Positions 1 through 9,732 are shown, numbered from the stretch's first letter. The stretch is DNA of 64,000 bases from CBDCVN01 sp965223045 (GCA_965223045.1 CBDCVN010000013.1:1364001-1428000), one strand, 5' to 3'. Notes: generated by a model from the letters alone, not told the origin. Translations and numbers: made by a program.

Positions 1-354
1 TTCTGTGGCAAAGACTTGCTGAAATAACCCCAAATGCTCTGCTACAGATTTTGCATAAGTTATGTCTGCTGCTGTTGCTAGAATTAAAGTGCGTCCCTGT
101 GCATATTCATCTTTTAAATAATCTAATAAAGATTCTTGATAGGGCAAATTAACTACATTTAACTTAACTCTTTTGGCTACTTCTTGTTTAAATACTGTTT
201 TGCTTTTGAATAACCACAAAGGTATTCTGAATATATATAGCACTTTCTGGCTTAGTAAGCGAACAATTGCTTCTAAAAAGAGGTCTGTTTTCACCAAGGT
301 ACCATCAAGATCTATCACCAAGTGTCTTTGTGCTTTATCTTTTTCCATTTCCAT
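1..354 (-). CDS. HAD-superfamily phosphatase-like N-terminus, possibly of a HAD-UbiA prenyltransferase fusion (runs off the window)
   Basis: The reverse strand from 354 down to base 1 is open and continues past the window edge. The first residues carry HAD motif I (DLDGTLVKTD near residue 14) and a later LATAAD stretch fits HAD motif II. It starts 6 bases after the stop of the VTT membrane gene, so it is the last visible gene of that minus-strand operon. HAD domains next to GtrA and glycosyltransferase genes are often fused to UbiA-type prenyltransferases that make lipid-linked sugars; that is an inference because the C-terminus is outside the window. ATG at 354 or 348 are both possible starts. 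The HAD call is solid and the fusion is a guess. Confidence 0.7.
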   Translation of the reverse strand, partial: MEMEKDKAQRHLVIDLDGTLVKTDLFLEAIVRLLSQKVLYIFRIPLWLFKSKTVFKQEVAKRVKLNVVNLPYQESLLDYLKDEYAQGRTLILATAADITYAKSVAEHLGLFQQVFATE

Positions 355-360
355 TAGTGG

Positions 361-1017
361 TTAGGTAGAATTAGATGGTGATGTTTTGCGCCTGCGTAAA
401 ACATACGATAGTCCCCAACTTATTGCTAATAACACCAAGGAAACTAAAAGATACAAAATATTGATTTCTAGGTCACCATTACTGAAATCTCCTTCCAATG
501 ACGCTCCAACCAAAACTCCCATCAAAATTATGAAGAAGCTACCTAGAAAATTGCCAGCAGTAAACATCCAAAAGTTAACTTTTAGAAAACCAGCAGGCAG
601 GTTTACTACATCACTGGGTAAATAAAGTAGACGAGAAGTAAGTACAGTTTCAAAAGAATGATTATGAAGGTGCCTTAGCCATTTAACTTCTTGCAACTTA
701 TGCTTTGAAAAGCCTTCACCAAAATAGCGTCCGATCAAGTAACCAACTGAGGCAGATAAGAGCACGCCAAATATAGCAAATACAAATCCCCATAATGGTC
801 CTAGTAAAAAACCTGTGGCAAGATTAAGTATAGTACTAGGAAGCAAAAGGAAGGGACGCAACAAATATGCTCCTAAGAGAAGGAAGTTCCTATAGGGGAG
901 ATTCATTACCATATTTAACATGATTGTAGGATTAGTATTTGTTAGTTGTAGGTACAACCAAGCAAGTATAATAATGACTATCCATAAGGCAAGAATGTAG
1001 CGTTTATATATAGACAT
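361..1017 (-). CDS. TVP38/TMEM64-type (VTT/DedA-like) membrane protein
   Basis: A hydrophobic protein of about 218 residues with five or six membrane spans. The central stretch, with LNLATGFLLGPLWGF followed by GYLIGRYFGEGF, is the glycine-rich re-entrant signature of the VTT (SNARE-associated/DedA) family. Family members act in the inner membrane and several are lipid scramblases or flippases. ATG at 1017 is preferred over the in-frame GTG at 1020 because it shares one base with the stop of the upstream GtrA gene (TGATG), which points to translational coupling. Its place between GtrA and a HAD protein suggests a role in envelope lipid or glycolipid handling; the substrate is unknown. Confidence 0.8.
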   Translation of the reverse strand: MSIYKRYILALWIVIIILAWLYLQLTNTNPTIMLNMVMNLPYRNFLLLGAYLLRPFLLLPSTILNLATGFLLGPLWGFVFAIFGVLLSASVGYLIGRYFGEGFSKHKLQEVKWLRHLHNHSFETVLTSRLLYLPSDVVNLPAGFLKVNFWMFTAGNFLGSFFIILMGVLVGASLEGDFSNGDLEINILYLLVSLVLLAISWGLSYVLRRRKTSPSNST

Positions 1018-1433
1018 CACTTAGTGTGCCCTCGAAAAGACCAATATTTGTGACCTAAATAACTAGTAAATGCTGGTACGATAACTCCAATTATATGAGC
1101 AATAGTTTCAGTTTGCCAAATCACGCCTAGGTAAGGCAAAAGATAATAAGCTAGTAATAAACTAATGGCAAGGGTTTGGATAATTGCAAGGATATTCACT
1201 AAAGAAAAGATAAGTACTTCTTGAGCAACATTTCCCTTACTAGCTCCAAATACAACAAACCGATTGAGTGTATAGGCTGTTACCATACCCAGAAAGTAAG
1301 CCAAAACTATGGCAGGTGAATAATACGTATAAGAACTCAAAATAATCCTAGATAAAATGTTAACTAATGCAGCAATTCCTCCAGAAATAAGAAACTTTGT
1401 GAATTTAATGCTAAGGAATTCACGTTTAAACAT
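1017..1433 (-). CDS. GtrA-like small membrane protein
   Basis: 138 residues with four predicted membrane helices. The opening FTKFLISGGIAALVN, the middle FLGMVTAYTLNRFVVF and the terminal HKYWSFRG are characteristic of GtrA-family proteins. These are thought to move polyprenyl-phosphate-linked sugars across the membrane for lipopolysaccharide, teichoic acid or O-antigen glycosylation. Length is typical. It is the first gene of a tight three-gene minus-strand run (GtrA, VTT, HAD) and lies 26 bases downstream of the large membrane protein gene that ends at 1460, so all may be one transcript. Confidence 0.85.
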   Translation of the reverse strand: MFKREFLSIKFTKFLISGGIAALVNILSRIILSSYTYYSPAIVLAYFLGMVTAYTLNRFVVFGASKGNVAQEVLIFSLVNILAIIQTLAISLLLAYYLLPYLGVIWQTETIAHIIGVIVPAFTSYLGHKYWSFRGHTK

Positions 1434-1459
1434 AGGGAAAATACACTAGTAGGAAAAGA

Positions 1460-3829
1460 TTACTCAAACTGGATTCTACTCCAATAAGACCAGTCCCAAG
1501 CATTATTTTTATGGGGTTTAGTTTCAAATATTAATGTACCTTCTGCTTGAGGTAGAGTGATGTTTACAGTTTGTTCCCCCCTGTCTAAAGCAATTTCCTT
1601 GGGATTGAGTAAGCGTGACCAAATTTCTACTTGTTCTTTTGAGTCTAATAAGGATATTTTAAAAAGTACACCATCTGTACTCCCTTCTTGCCATGCACCG
1701 TCACGTAAGCCAAATTTTACACTTAACTTTTCAGCACTAGAAAATGGAAGGGGTAACCTACTGGGAGCATGAGCGAATAGTTTTTCTCCTACTATTCGTA
1801 CCCATCTAGGATCTTGATTACCTAAGTCTAACATTTTGTTCATTGTTGAAGGCCATTCTAAGGTACGTTCTGTAAGCTCTTGGGATTTAACAGCTTCAAA
1901 ATTTTGTGATATGTCAACTTCATTAAATTCCCAATAAATTTTCTCTTTGAAAGAAAATTTTGCTAGCTTACTTCCAAGGACTCGAGCTTGAACCACCCTT
2001 CTAAAAAATCCTTCTTCTGGAGTTAACGATAGTAATAAAGCCACAAACTCTTCTTCTTCTGTAATATAAGGAGAGAGTAGAAAACCTTCTGAAGCCATTG
2101 CAGGAATGAAGTGTTTAATCTCCGATTTCCCATTATCAAAAGTAACCTCTATTTTCAATATTGATTGCCTAAAAACAAAAGCTCTTAATTTTCCTAAAGG
2201 AGACAAGTGCATTTTAACTTTGGCCCAAACAGGCTTATTTGTTTCAGGCACAGCAATGTATTGCCCCATTAGCGAGCTTCCCTCTGCAACCTTATCAAGT
2301 AGTACATCTCTAGGTGAAGATCTGCGACTCAAGATAAGAAAATCAGAAGCCTGATCAATAGGATCATAATAGCGCCAAATAGTGGGCCAAAGGGCACCAT
2401 CATCTAGAGTAGGATATCTATTATCTATAGTTTTAATATCAAAGAGTAAATAATCTGCTGCCTGTGAGGAGGCTAGGTGCTGTAGGTTCTTTTTTATAAG
2501 AGCAGGTGTGTAAACAGAATAGCTCTGAAAAATAGGCCTTGGATTATAGTTTAGGTTATTAGCAAGGACTATAGCTTGATCCCAAGGGAAAATATCTACA
2601 GAGCCTCCTAGGTTAGGTAATGGATGTTCTTTTGCTATTTTACTAATAGCATCAAAACGCTGTCCCCTCAGGTTTACAAGCTCTTTTCCAAAAGCAAGTT
2701 CTTTAGCTTTTTGTAAGGCAATTGTTGGTTGACTAATAAATTTATCTTTCAGTAGTTTTTGTGGAGGTACATGCCAATAAAAATTAACCATGTAGAAACA
2801 AAATACCAAGGAGAAAGCTGTTACTATTAAAGAAACCACTTTCAAGCTTTCAAAGGTTTTTTTAGCATACAGGTGCATCGTTAACAAACTTGCGGCAACT
2901 AATATGGCCCCACTAGAGTTTATAGCATGAGCATCATGACGTACAAAGCCTTGTTTAAAGGCTAGAAAGAGAAAGAGTAATATGGATAGAAATGCAATGC
3001 TATCATCCCAATTAATTTTTTTGCGAATTATATGGATTAGCATTATTAAACCAAGTACCATTGCTAAACCTAGGAAGATAATAATTTGGTTATAAGGTCC
3101 AACTTTTTGCATAGCAGAACTGTAACCCTTTGACACTTCTAAGATATTTACAAAAAGTACTCCAATTTTAGACAAGGGTTGTCCTGAAGCAAAAAGCGCT
3201 AGTATAATTATACTAAATAATAGAAATATCCTCTTAGGCCAGCATTTGTGCTTTACTAGGTCCTTTGTATCCAACATAATAAAAATGGGTAGGGTTAGGA
3301 AAATAACAGTACCCTTTACCAAACAAGCTATCCCACACAAAATAATAAGTAGATAAAAAGTATGTTTTGATTTAGATTTAAGAGTGTTTGTTTCTAGCAA
3401 GACTAACACCATTGGTAAACTGAAAAGTTGCATGTTAGTGTTTAAACTAATAACTAGTATAAATAGTAGGTAAGCTACTGTATTTATAAAGTAATTACCC
3501 AGCCTAAAATAATTAAAAAGCAAAGAACTTATAGCAATAACTACCAACAGCCAATACAAGAAAGCTAAAGGGTATAAATTTTGTTGGAACTGTTTAGTTG
3601 CTAGAAAACCCAAAGGCCCATAAGTAAAAATTATATCTTCGCCAAATGTCAATTGGTTTACTAGGCTATATTCTATAACACTTACCCAAGAAAAATCTAA
3701 TCCTTCTGAAGGTATAAAAGGTCGAAAAGGAACTATCCATATAGCAGCATAAATTGTGATAACTAAACCAGTAACAGCAAAAATTTTAGGGCACCAAAAA
3801 TCACCTACTCTTTTTAACATTAAAATCAT
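1460..3829 (-). CDS. Large polytopic membrane protein with a C-terminal beta-type domain, probable glycosyltransferase-like
   Basis: 789 residues. Residues about 15-350 form a dozen hydrophobic helices, followed by a soluble region. The last roughly 140 residues are a separate domain ending NNAWDWSYWSRIQFE. I do not recognise a catalytic motif with certainty; the layout resembles GT-C type membrane glycosyltransferases. The C-terminal domain is shared with the neighbouring GT39-like protein at about 70 percent identity by eye, so the pair shares a module by duplication or gene conversion. ATG at 3829 has an AAAAGGATC ribosome-binding stretch. The 236 bases upstream of it hold no gene and could carry the promoter. 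Confidence 0.6.
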   Translation of the reverse strand: MILMLKRVGDFWCPKIFAVTGLVITIYAAIWIVPFRPFIPSEGLDFSWVSVIEYSLVNQLTFGEDIIFTYGPLGFLATKQFQQNLYPLAFLYWLLVVIAISSLLFNYFRLGNYFINTVAYLLFILVISLNTNMQLFSLPMVLVLLETNTLKSKSKHTFYLLIILCGIACLVKGTVIFLTLPIFIMLDTKDLVKHKCWPKRIFLLFSIIILALFASGQPLSKIGVLFVNILEVSKGYSSAMQKVGPYNQIIIFLGLAMVLGLIMLIHIIRKKINWDDSIAFLSILLFLFLAFKQGFVRHDAHAINSSGAILVAASLLTMHLYAKKTFESLKVVSLIVTAFSLVFCFYMVNFYWHVPPQKLLKDKFISQPTIALQKAKELAFGKELVNLRGQRFDAISKIAKEHPLPNLGGSVDIFPWDQAIVLANNLNYNPRPIFQSYSVYTPALIKKNLQHLASSQAADYLLFDIKTIDNRYPTLDDGALWPTIWRYYDPIDQASDFLILSRRSSPRDVLLDKVAEGSSLMGQYIAVPETNKPVWAKVKMHLSPLGKLRAFVFRQSILKIEVTFDNGKSEIKHFIPAMASEGFLLSPYITEEEEFVALLLSLTPEEGFFRRVVQARVLGSKLAKFSFKEKIYWEFNEVDISQNFEAVKSQELTERTLEWPSTMNKMLDLGNQDPRWVRIVGEKLFAHAPSRLPLPFSSAEKLSVKFGLRDGAWQEGSTDGVLFKISLLDSKEQVEIWSRLLNPKEIALDRGEQTVNITLPQAEGTLIFETKPHKNNAWDWSYWSRIQFE

Positions 3830-4065
3830 TTAAGATCCTTTTTTGGAGCAAATATAATGGAAATTCAATAGTAGTTACTTTTGCTAAAATAAGGATACAG
3901 TCTCTCTTCACTAGCAAATAAGCCAAAAGTGTGCCTGTAGAGTAGTCTACTTGCTAATTTATACAAATTACTCATGCTTTTATAAAGAACTTTGGCCAAC
4001 TCTATTCAAGTTCAAATAATTATTTGCAGTTGTCGATGACAAGACCAGAATATACACCTTACTAA

Positions 4066-6024
4066 CTATTGCAGCTGAACCATGCTCCAATATGACCAAT
4101 CCCAAGCATTATTTCCGTGCGGCTTAGTTTCAAAAATCAATGTACCTTCTTTTTGAGATAAGTTAATACTTGCAGTTTGTTCTCCTCTGTCTTGCACAGC
4201 TTCTTTTGGATTAAGCAAGCGTGACCAAATTTCTACTTTTTCCCCTGAGTTTAATAAAGATATAACAAAAAGTACGCCATCTGTATTTCCTTTTTGCCAT
4301 GCGCCATCACGTATTCCTAGTTTTATATTTAGCTTCTCAGCATTAGAAAATGGAAAAGATAAACTGCTAGGAGCGTGAGCAAAAAGTTGTTCTCTTTCAA
4401 TCTTTACCCATTTAGGGTCTTGATTACCCGAATCTAACATTTTGCTCATTATTGAAGGCCATTCTAAAATACCTTTTGTGAATTCTTGAGATTTAGCAAG
4501 TTGCTCAATATAAACTACACAGTTGCTGTTAGATATATTATAAGCTGAAGCATTAGAAGCAAATTCATCTATAGTATTTTTGTTAACTCCATTAGGTAAG
4601 TCACCACATATAACTATAGCCGATATAGGAAGTCCATTTGTAAAATCTTTAGGGTTAGAGGTTATCACCCTCTTTTCATTAGGGGGCAACCAATTAGCAA
4701 AAGTTATAGCTCGCCTTTGGCTATAGTATGCTATTTCTGAACTCCATTTGATGCCAAAAACAAGAATAGCAGTTTCTTCAGGTGTGTTTTCTCTAATTAA
4801 ATTTGAGACTCTCAAAGTTTTATGATTGTATAGTGACTCAAGAAAAAGCACTTGATAATACTCACTATAATAAAATCTTCCTAGTTGTAGGCACAGGATA
4901 ATAATAAGCACTAAAGGTTTTATGCGATCCTGAGGTAAACCAACCACTATAGCAGAAGCCATAAATATTATAAAAATACCATTAGCATATTGGTAGTAGT
5001 TATGTACTAAGTGTAAGCGAGGAAATAATAAAAATGTTGCTATATAAGCTGAGAAAGCAACTAGTGCCATAAATATAGTTTTTCTGCTGCAAAGTAATAA
5101 AAGACCTGCAAGGAAACAAAGAAGTGTTCCAGTCCCTAATATTTGATTTGCAGACCTACCAAATATTGTTGTTCTCCAAAAATCTTTGCTTAAACGAGTC
5201 TCTAAGTCACTAAAGTGCCAACTGTGTAAAGCCTCAGAGGTTAGATGTTTTCCTATGTAGTTTTGTGCTTTTAAATCATCTGCAAAGTTTGTCCATTCAA
5301 GTACTGCAAAGAAGGCAGTCAAAAAAACAAAGGCTATTGGTAAATATTTTCTAAAAAAGATTTGTGGACTAAAGGAATTTTTCCAGTTGTTGATTATATG
5401 CACAATAACTAGGATAATTCCGACATAGGCAAATGGGGAAAAAGTTGTTGCTTTTACTAACACTCCTAAAACTGCAATTAATGTTACCATCAAAAAATTC
5501 CACACTGAAGAATCTTTTAAATATTTTTGCAAGAATACTAAGAAGGATACTGCAAGAAATAGCGCGCTTGACTCTATCATAAAAGTCGAGCTCCAAAAAA
5601 TGTACAAAGGAGAGGCTAGCAAAAGTATAGAAAAAACAGGAAAAAAGAGCTTGTCCAACTTTAATTCTCGAAAAAAAGCACGACAAGCCAATAATGTAAG
5701 AAAGAAAAATATTAAACTTGTTAATCTACCTGCAGAGTCTAAAGGTACCTTAATTAGTTGTTTTATGAAGGCCACGCACCACTGATAAAGGGGGAATTCA
5801 AAGGGAATAGACCAAGGAGCTCCTATAACTGGGGTTTCATAGCTAAGCCAATTACCTCCTTTTAACAACCAATACACAGATAGTGCTGTTTGAGTTTGTC
5901 GAAATTTATGTATATCCAAAATTGGGTGGTTCCAGCGATAAGCAAGTAATATTATATGTAGAAATATTGCTATAAATAGTACTGTATATAAAACCACTCT
6001 TAGTTTAAAAGACTTTGTGTTCAT
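4066..6024 (-). CDS. GT39 (ArnT/PMT-like) membrane glycosyltransferase with a shared C-terminal domain
   Basis: About 652 residues. The N-terminal periplasmic-loop motif DIHKFRQTQTA, with its acidic residue, then PFEFPLYQW, is typical of the PMT_2/GT39 family, which moves a sugar from a polyprenyl-phosphate donor to an acceptor outside the membrane. About eleven hydrophobic helices follow. From roughly residue 520 the protein ends in the same 140-residue domain as its neighbour (GIRDGAWQKGNTDGVLF, and WDWSYW at the end). ATG at 6024 is preferred to 6051 because AAAGGAAAAACA stands directly before it. Probably decorates a surface glycan or protein; the acceptor is unknown. Confidence 0.75.
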   Translation of the reverse strand: MNTKSFKLRVVLYTVLFIAIFLHIILLAYRWNHPILDIHKFRQTQTALSVYWLLKGGNWLSYETPVIGAPWSIPFEFPLYQWCVAFIKQLIKVPLDSAGRLTSLIFFFLTLLACRAFFRELKLDKLFFPVFSILLLASPLYIFWSSTFMIESSALFLAVSFLVFLQKYLKDSSVWNFLMVTLIAVLGVLVKATTFSPFAYVGIILVIVHIINNWKNSFSPQIFFRKYLPIAFVFLTAFFAVLEWTNFADDLKAQNYIGKHLTSEALHSWHFSDLETRLSKDFWRTTIFGRSANQILGTGTLLCFLAGLLLLCSRKTIFMALVAFSAYIATFLLFPRLHLVHNYYQYANGIFIIFMASAIVVGLPQDRIKPLVLIIILCLQLGRFYYSEYYQVLFLESLYNHKTLRVSNLIRENTPEETAILVFGIKWSSEIAYYSQRRAITFANWLPPNEKRVITSNPKDFTNGLPISAIVICGDLPNGVNKNTIDEFASNASAYNISNSNCVVYIEQLAKSQEFTKGILEWPSIMSKMLDSGNQDPKWVKIEREQLFAHAPSSLSFPFSNAEKLNIKLGIRDGAWQKGNTDGVLFVISLLNSGEKVEIWSRLLNPKEAVQDRGEQTASINLSQKEGTLIFETKPHGNNAWDWSYWSMVQLQ

Positions 6025-6199
6025 TGTTTTTCCTTTGTCAAGGTCCAGCATAAGTTTTTAGGATAAACTACACAGAATACCTCAAATTGCTACATCACTT
6101 GAAGGTCCTCCATCGCCAACCTCTATTAGAATAATATGTTCACAAAGGGGATTTCCTCTAAAGATTTTTTGGAGAACTATAAGTTTGGTTTCAAGTATT

Positions 6200-7486
6200 T
6201 TAGCATAGTTGATTAGCTAATTCTTTGCCAATACGAATGCTTTCAGATATAGAACGATCTTCTGGGTAGTAATATGAAGTATCTGTCATAAGAAATCCCT
6301 CGATACTTGTTTTAGTAGGAGGCAATTTTGCAAAAAAATTAGGTGTGCATACTGTTTGTGCAAACTCATATCTTGAAAGTTTTTCTGCTAATACCCAGCT
6401 ATCTTTAAATTCTGAATTAATTTGTTTTAGGTAACCCCTTGTTTCAGAAAAAAACTTCTTATTGTCACGAGTATATTTAGGGTTATCTTTAGGCATATAG
6501 TAGGGCACATAAAGTATATGCTCGCCAAGTTGATTAAGGTTACTGTATTCTATAATTCCAGGAACTTCAATGTTAGGGTCATTAATATTCATCCAGAAGT
6601 ATGGTGATATAGGGTGTTTTAGTTTGAGAATTACACAAGCAACAGCTATGTTTTTAATGCTACTTATGGCTTTTGTTTCTGAGTTAGTCAAACTAGGTAC
6701 TAGACGTGGAACATATTGTATAGGAACAGTAGAAATTACAGCATCATGGTTTATAAGTTCATCTTCTATTTTTAAGCCTAAAAGTTTAGTATTTTCTGTA
6801 ATAACTTTTTGCACAGGAGAAGAAATTTTAATGCTTCCATGTAGTTTTAGAATACGCTTTTCAAGTGCATTTAAAAAGGTTTCAGAGCCTCCTTTAAGAT
6901 ATCCTAACTGTTCTTGAAAAAGATTTTTACGTGAGTTTGCAACACGTTTGACTCGAGCAGCAATCCAAGCTGCCGATAGATCTTGGGTATACTCAAAGAA
7001 CTTTAACTTAAAAAGACTACTCCAAAGAGTTTCATAACCTTTATTACCTAACCATTTTTGTAGCCAAGAAGTTGCTTCTATTTTATCTAGATTTTTCCAA
7101 TTTGAAACAGACTTACTGTATAGTACATGTAAGGCATAGCGCATTTTAGATATAAGGTTTAATTTTGGAAAAAAAAGTAAGCTATCTGGCTTACCCCATT
7201 CATAAAGTTTACCTTGATAGTAAAATCCCATGCGTGTATTTTGCCAGCACAAGTGATCGGCAATACCTAACTCTTCTAGCATTTCGAATAACGGGTAATC
7301 TGTTTTGCAAATGAAATGATAGTATCGTTCAATAGTTAAGCCATCAAAATCAAATGAAGCTGACATACCGCCAATACATTTATCAGCCTCATAAATAGTT
7401 ACATCATGACCCTTCTTAAGTAGTTCATAGGCACAAGCTAGACCCATAGGCCCTGCTCCTATAACAGCAATGTTTTTTATACTCAT
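6200..7486 (-). CDS. FAD/NAD(P)-dependent oxidoreductase of the amine oxidase/protoporphyrinogen-oxidase-like family
   Basis: 428 residues opening with a Rossmann dinucleotide fold: the glycine motif VIGAGPMGLACAYELLKKG, the acidic residue in VTIYEADKCIGGMS, and an FDFDGLTIERYYHF stretch typical of UDP-galactopyranose-mutase-like and desaturase-like flavoproteins. Near the C-terminus SIEGFLMTDTSYYYPEDRS fits the family's FAD-closing segment. It overlaps the upstream epimerase gene by one base (TGATG), so the two are co-translated. With the glycosyltransferases downstream this suggests nucleotide-sugar or lipid-carrier chemistry; the substrate cannot be read from sequence. Confidence 0.75.
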   Translation of the reverse strand: MSIKNIAVIGAGPMGLACAYELLKKGHDVTIYEADKCIGGMSASFDFDGLTIERYYHFICKTDYPLFEMLEELGIADHLCWQNTRMGFYYQGKLYEWGKPDSLLFFPKLNLISKMRYALHVLYSKSVSNWKNLDKIEATSWLQKWLGNKGYETLWSSLFKLKFFEYTQDLSAAWIAARVKRVANSRKNLFQEQLGYLKGGSETFLNALEKRILKLHGSIKISSPVQKVITENTKLLGLKIEDELINHDAVISTVPIQYVPRLVPSLTNSETKAISSIKNIAVACVILKLKHPISPYFWMNINDPNIEVPGIIEYSNLNQLGEHILYVPYYMPKDNPKYTRDNKKFFSETRGYLKQINSEFKDSWVLAEKLSRYEFAQTVCTPNFFAKLPPTKTSIEGFLMTDTSYYYPEDRSISESIRIGKELANQLC

Positions 7487-8436
7487 CAAATATATCCTTC
7501 TAAAGCAATTTTGCTATACTTTGGATCAAGGAATGTTTCGCGAATAGCCTCTTCAAAAGGGGTAGGGGTAAACCCAAACACTTCCTTGATATTTACACCA
7601 GTAAACATATCACCTGCGGTTAAAGCCTTAAGCTGATCAGCTGTAAATGGTGGCTTGCTACTGAAAATAGCATATATTTTTAAAAGCAGAGCAAATAAAT
7701 GATAGGGCACTTTGATTATGGGTGTTTTTAAACCTTTTACATCTTTAATGGTACGGATAATATCAATATAATCAACGTACTCCGGCCCTACTAAATCATA
7801 AGCTTCATTTTCTGGTTGCTTGTCTATGCAAAATTCAATAGCTCGGCAAAAATCTCGATTATAGAGGGGCTGGCGTGCATATCGTCCATGTCCTGGTATA
7901 GGAAAGATAGGAGCTTTCTCCATAAATCTAGCAAGCCACCCTAAATGCTTGGGGTCAAACCACCCAAACATTAAGGTAGGTCTCAAGATACAGTGCTTTA
8001 TGCCCGACTCGCGAATCATGTACTCTTGCTCTCTTTTAGTGTTGGTGTAGTCATCATTTGCCACAGAATTAACTACAGAAGAGCTAACATGAACAATATA
8101 AGGAACATTATAAACATGGCACTGCTTTAGAACTAATTGTGTTGCTTCAAGGTTATTACGAACAAAAGGCTTAATGGTTTTGCCTGTAATTTGAGCGTGT
8201 AAAAAAACTGCAACATCTACTTCCTTAAAGAGATTTTCCCAATTGCTCGAGATAGCTAGATCTGCATCTTTAGCTATAACTTTAGGATACAAACTACGCA
8301 AGATATCCATGTTATGCTTATGCTTGTCAATAGCAATAAGTTCTAAATCTTCTTGTTTAGAAAGCAGGTCAAGCAAATTTTGTCCCACTAAACCTGCTGC
8401 ACCAGTTATAATTATTTTGCGTTTACCATTTATCAT
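7486..8436 (-). CDS. NAD-dependent epimerase/dehydratase (extended SDR)
   Basis: About 316 residues. The N-terminal GAAGLVGQNLLDLL is the GxxGxxG cofactor site of extended short-chain dehydrogenases. VHVSSSVV followed by YTNTKREQE supplies the Ser and YxxxK catalytic residues, and LRPTLMFGW matches the substrate-binding region of sugar epimerases. ATG at 8436 is chosen; GAGGAG stands 12 bases upstream, and an in-frame TTG at 8460 is the alternative. It heads a minus-strand cluster with the FAD enzyme and the glycosyltransferases and is divergent from rpsT, with the shared control region at 8437-8616. Confidence 0.8.
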   Translation of the reverse strand: MINGKRKIIITGAAGLVGQNLLDLLSKQEDLELIAIDKHKHNMDILRSLYPKVIAKDADLAISSNWENLFKEVDVAVFLHAQITGKTIKPFVRNNLEATQLVLKQCHVYNVPYIVHVSSSVVNSVANDDYTNTKREQEYMIRESGIKHCILRPTLMFGWFDPKHLGWLARFMEKAPIFPIPGHGRYARQPLYNRDFCRAIEFCIDKQPENEAYDLVGPEYVDYIDIIRTIKDVKGLKTPIIKVPYHLFALLLKIYAIFSSKPPFTADQLKALTAGDMFTGVNIKEVFGFTPTPFEEAIRETFLDPKYSKIALEGYI

Positions 8437-8616
8437 TGTGCTTGCAAGCTCCTCTGACAAAATTAAATTGTGAAAGAGTAATAAGAGTGATTGACATTTG
8501 CTCTTTTGACATCAAACATAATACAATACCACTCATGAATCGTTCTTGGATAAAGAACCAGTTAAGAAACGTAAACATTTTGGTTTTACAGTTGTCTAAT
8601 TAAGGAGTAGAAATAA

Positions 8617-8895
8617 ATGGCAAAGAATCCGTCTGCTATGAAGTATAAACGCCAATCAGATAAACGTCGTGAGAAGAACCGTTCTCTAAAAAGTAAAATT
8701 CGCACATTTAGTAAAAAAGCTGTTGCAGCTGCTGAAGAAGGCAATGCTGAGGCAGCACATAAGTATCAACGGGTAGCAACAAAGATTATTGACAAAGCTG
8801 CCAAAGGTGCAATTTTGCATAAAAACACCGCTGCTCGTAAAAAGTCTCGCTTGGCTAAAAACATTAAAAACCTTGCCTTAAAGACTCAAAGTTAA
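8617..8895 (+). CDS. rpsT: 30S ribosomal protein S20
   Basis: 92 residues, very basic and helical, with the S20 signature ILHKNTAARKKSRLAKNI near the C-terminus. S20 binds 16S rRNA early in 30S assembly. The start is fixed by TAAGGAG at 8601-8607, nine bases before ATG. Upstream there is TTGACA at 8491 with CATAAT at 8517; the 20-base spacing is longer than ideal, so this promoter is only possible. As a housekeeping gene it marks this end of the window as chromosome. Confidence 0.95.
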   Translation: MAKNPSAMKYKRQSDKRREKNRSLKSKIRTFSKKAVAAAEEGNAEAAHKYQRVATKIIDKAAKGAILHKNTAARKKSRLAKNIKNLALKTQS

Positions 8896-8968
8896 ATTAA
8901 CCCAACAAGCTTACATATTCCTTGGATCTTTGTTAGGAATGGTAACATAGTGAAAGGTACTTAGTGCT

Positions 8969-9694
8969 GTGTCTTTACGTATTGTATTAACACATCCTAA
9001 ATTACCTAGTAATATAGGCAGCAGCGCTCGAGCAATGAAAAACTTTGGGTTTGAAGAATTATATTTAGTATTGCCTAAGTGCAAGTTAAACAAAAAAGCG
9101 TATGCTCTTGCTTCACACGCAGGTGATGTGCTTGATAACTCTGTAATTTGTGACACTCTCAGCGATGCTTTAGCTGATTGTAGCTTTTCTTTAGGAACTA
9201 CAGCTCGAGTTCGCAAAGATGATCGAGAAATATACCCTGCTCGTGAGGCTGCTACTCTTTTTTATAATTTAAGTAAAAGAGAAAAAGTAGGTTTAGTATT
9301 TGGTCGAGAAGATTGGGGGCTTTCCAATGAAGATCTAGATTTGTGTCAGGGCTATATTCAAATCCCTACTGCTGAGTACTCTTCGCTAAATCTTGCCCAA
9401 GCTGTACAAGTAGTTGTTTATGAGTGGTTTTGTGCTTCCCTAGAAAACCTAGCACCAAAACCAAGCTTTAATGATACCCCTGTTCTTCGTGAAGATATGG
9501 AAAGGATGTATGACCTATTACGGGAAGCCTTGCACCTAGTTCAATATACTGATAAACAAAGAGAACAAAGTGCTATGCGCTTAATGCGGCGCATCTTTGA
9601 TAAAGCACAACTTAACAGAAGAGAAGTCTCAGCCGTCCATGGTTTGTGGCGACAAGTGGTGTGGGCTGTTAATAGAGGACTTAAAGAGCGTTGA
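8969..9694 (+). CDS. trmJ: tRNA (cytidine/uridine-32 2'-O)-methyltransferase TrmJ-like, SPOUT family
   Basis: 241 residues. The three SPOUT/TrmH-family motifs are present in order: NIGSSARAMKNFG near residue 15, GLVFGREDWGLSNEDL around residue 110, and IPTAEYSSLNLAQAVQVV around residue 130; together they form the knotted S-adenosylmethionine site. The length and a C-terminal helical extension after residue 160 fit TrmJ, which methylates the ribose of position 32 in tRNAs. The start is GTG with a GAAAGG sequence eleven bases upstream. It sits just before a tRNA cluster and may be its functional neighbour, but the tRNAs have their own promoter. Other TrmH paralogues are less likely. Confidence 0.82.
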   Translation: MSLRIVLTHPKLPSNIGSSARAMKNFGFEELYLVLPKCKLNKKAYALASHAGDVLDNSVICDTLSDALADCSFSLGTTARVRKDDREIYPAREAATLFYNLSKREKVGLVFGREDWGLSNEDLDLCQGYIQIPTAEYSSLNLAQAVQVVVYEWFCASLENLAPKPSFNDTPVLREDMERMYDLLREALHLVQYTDKQREQSAMRLMRRIFDKAQLNRREVSAVHGLWRQVVWAVNRGLKER

Positions 9695-9719
9695 CACAAA
9701 GGCATTTAGCTTGTATACT
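9691..9719 (+). promoter_or_regulatory. Sigma70-type promoter of the tRNA cluster
   Basis: TTGACA at 9691-9696 and TATACT at 9714-9719 are separated by exactly 17 bases. Transcription would begin a few bases before the first tRNA at 9733. The -35 box overlaps the last codons of the methyltransferase gene, so the tRNAs are probably transcribed independently of it. Confidence 0.8.
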
Positions 9720-9732
9720 CTAAATTTGCTGT

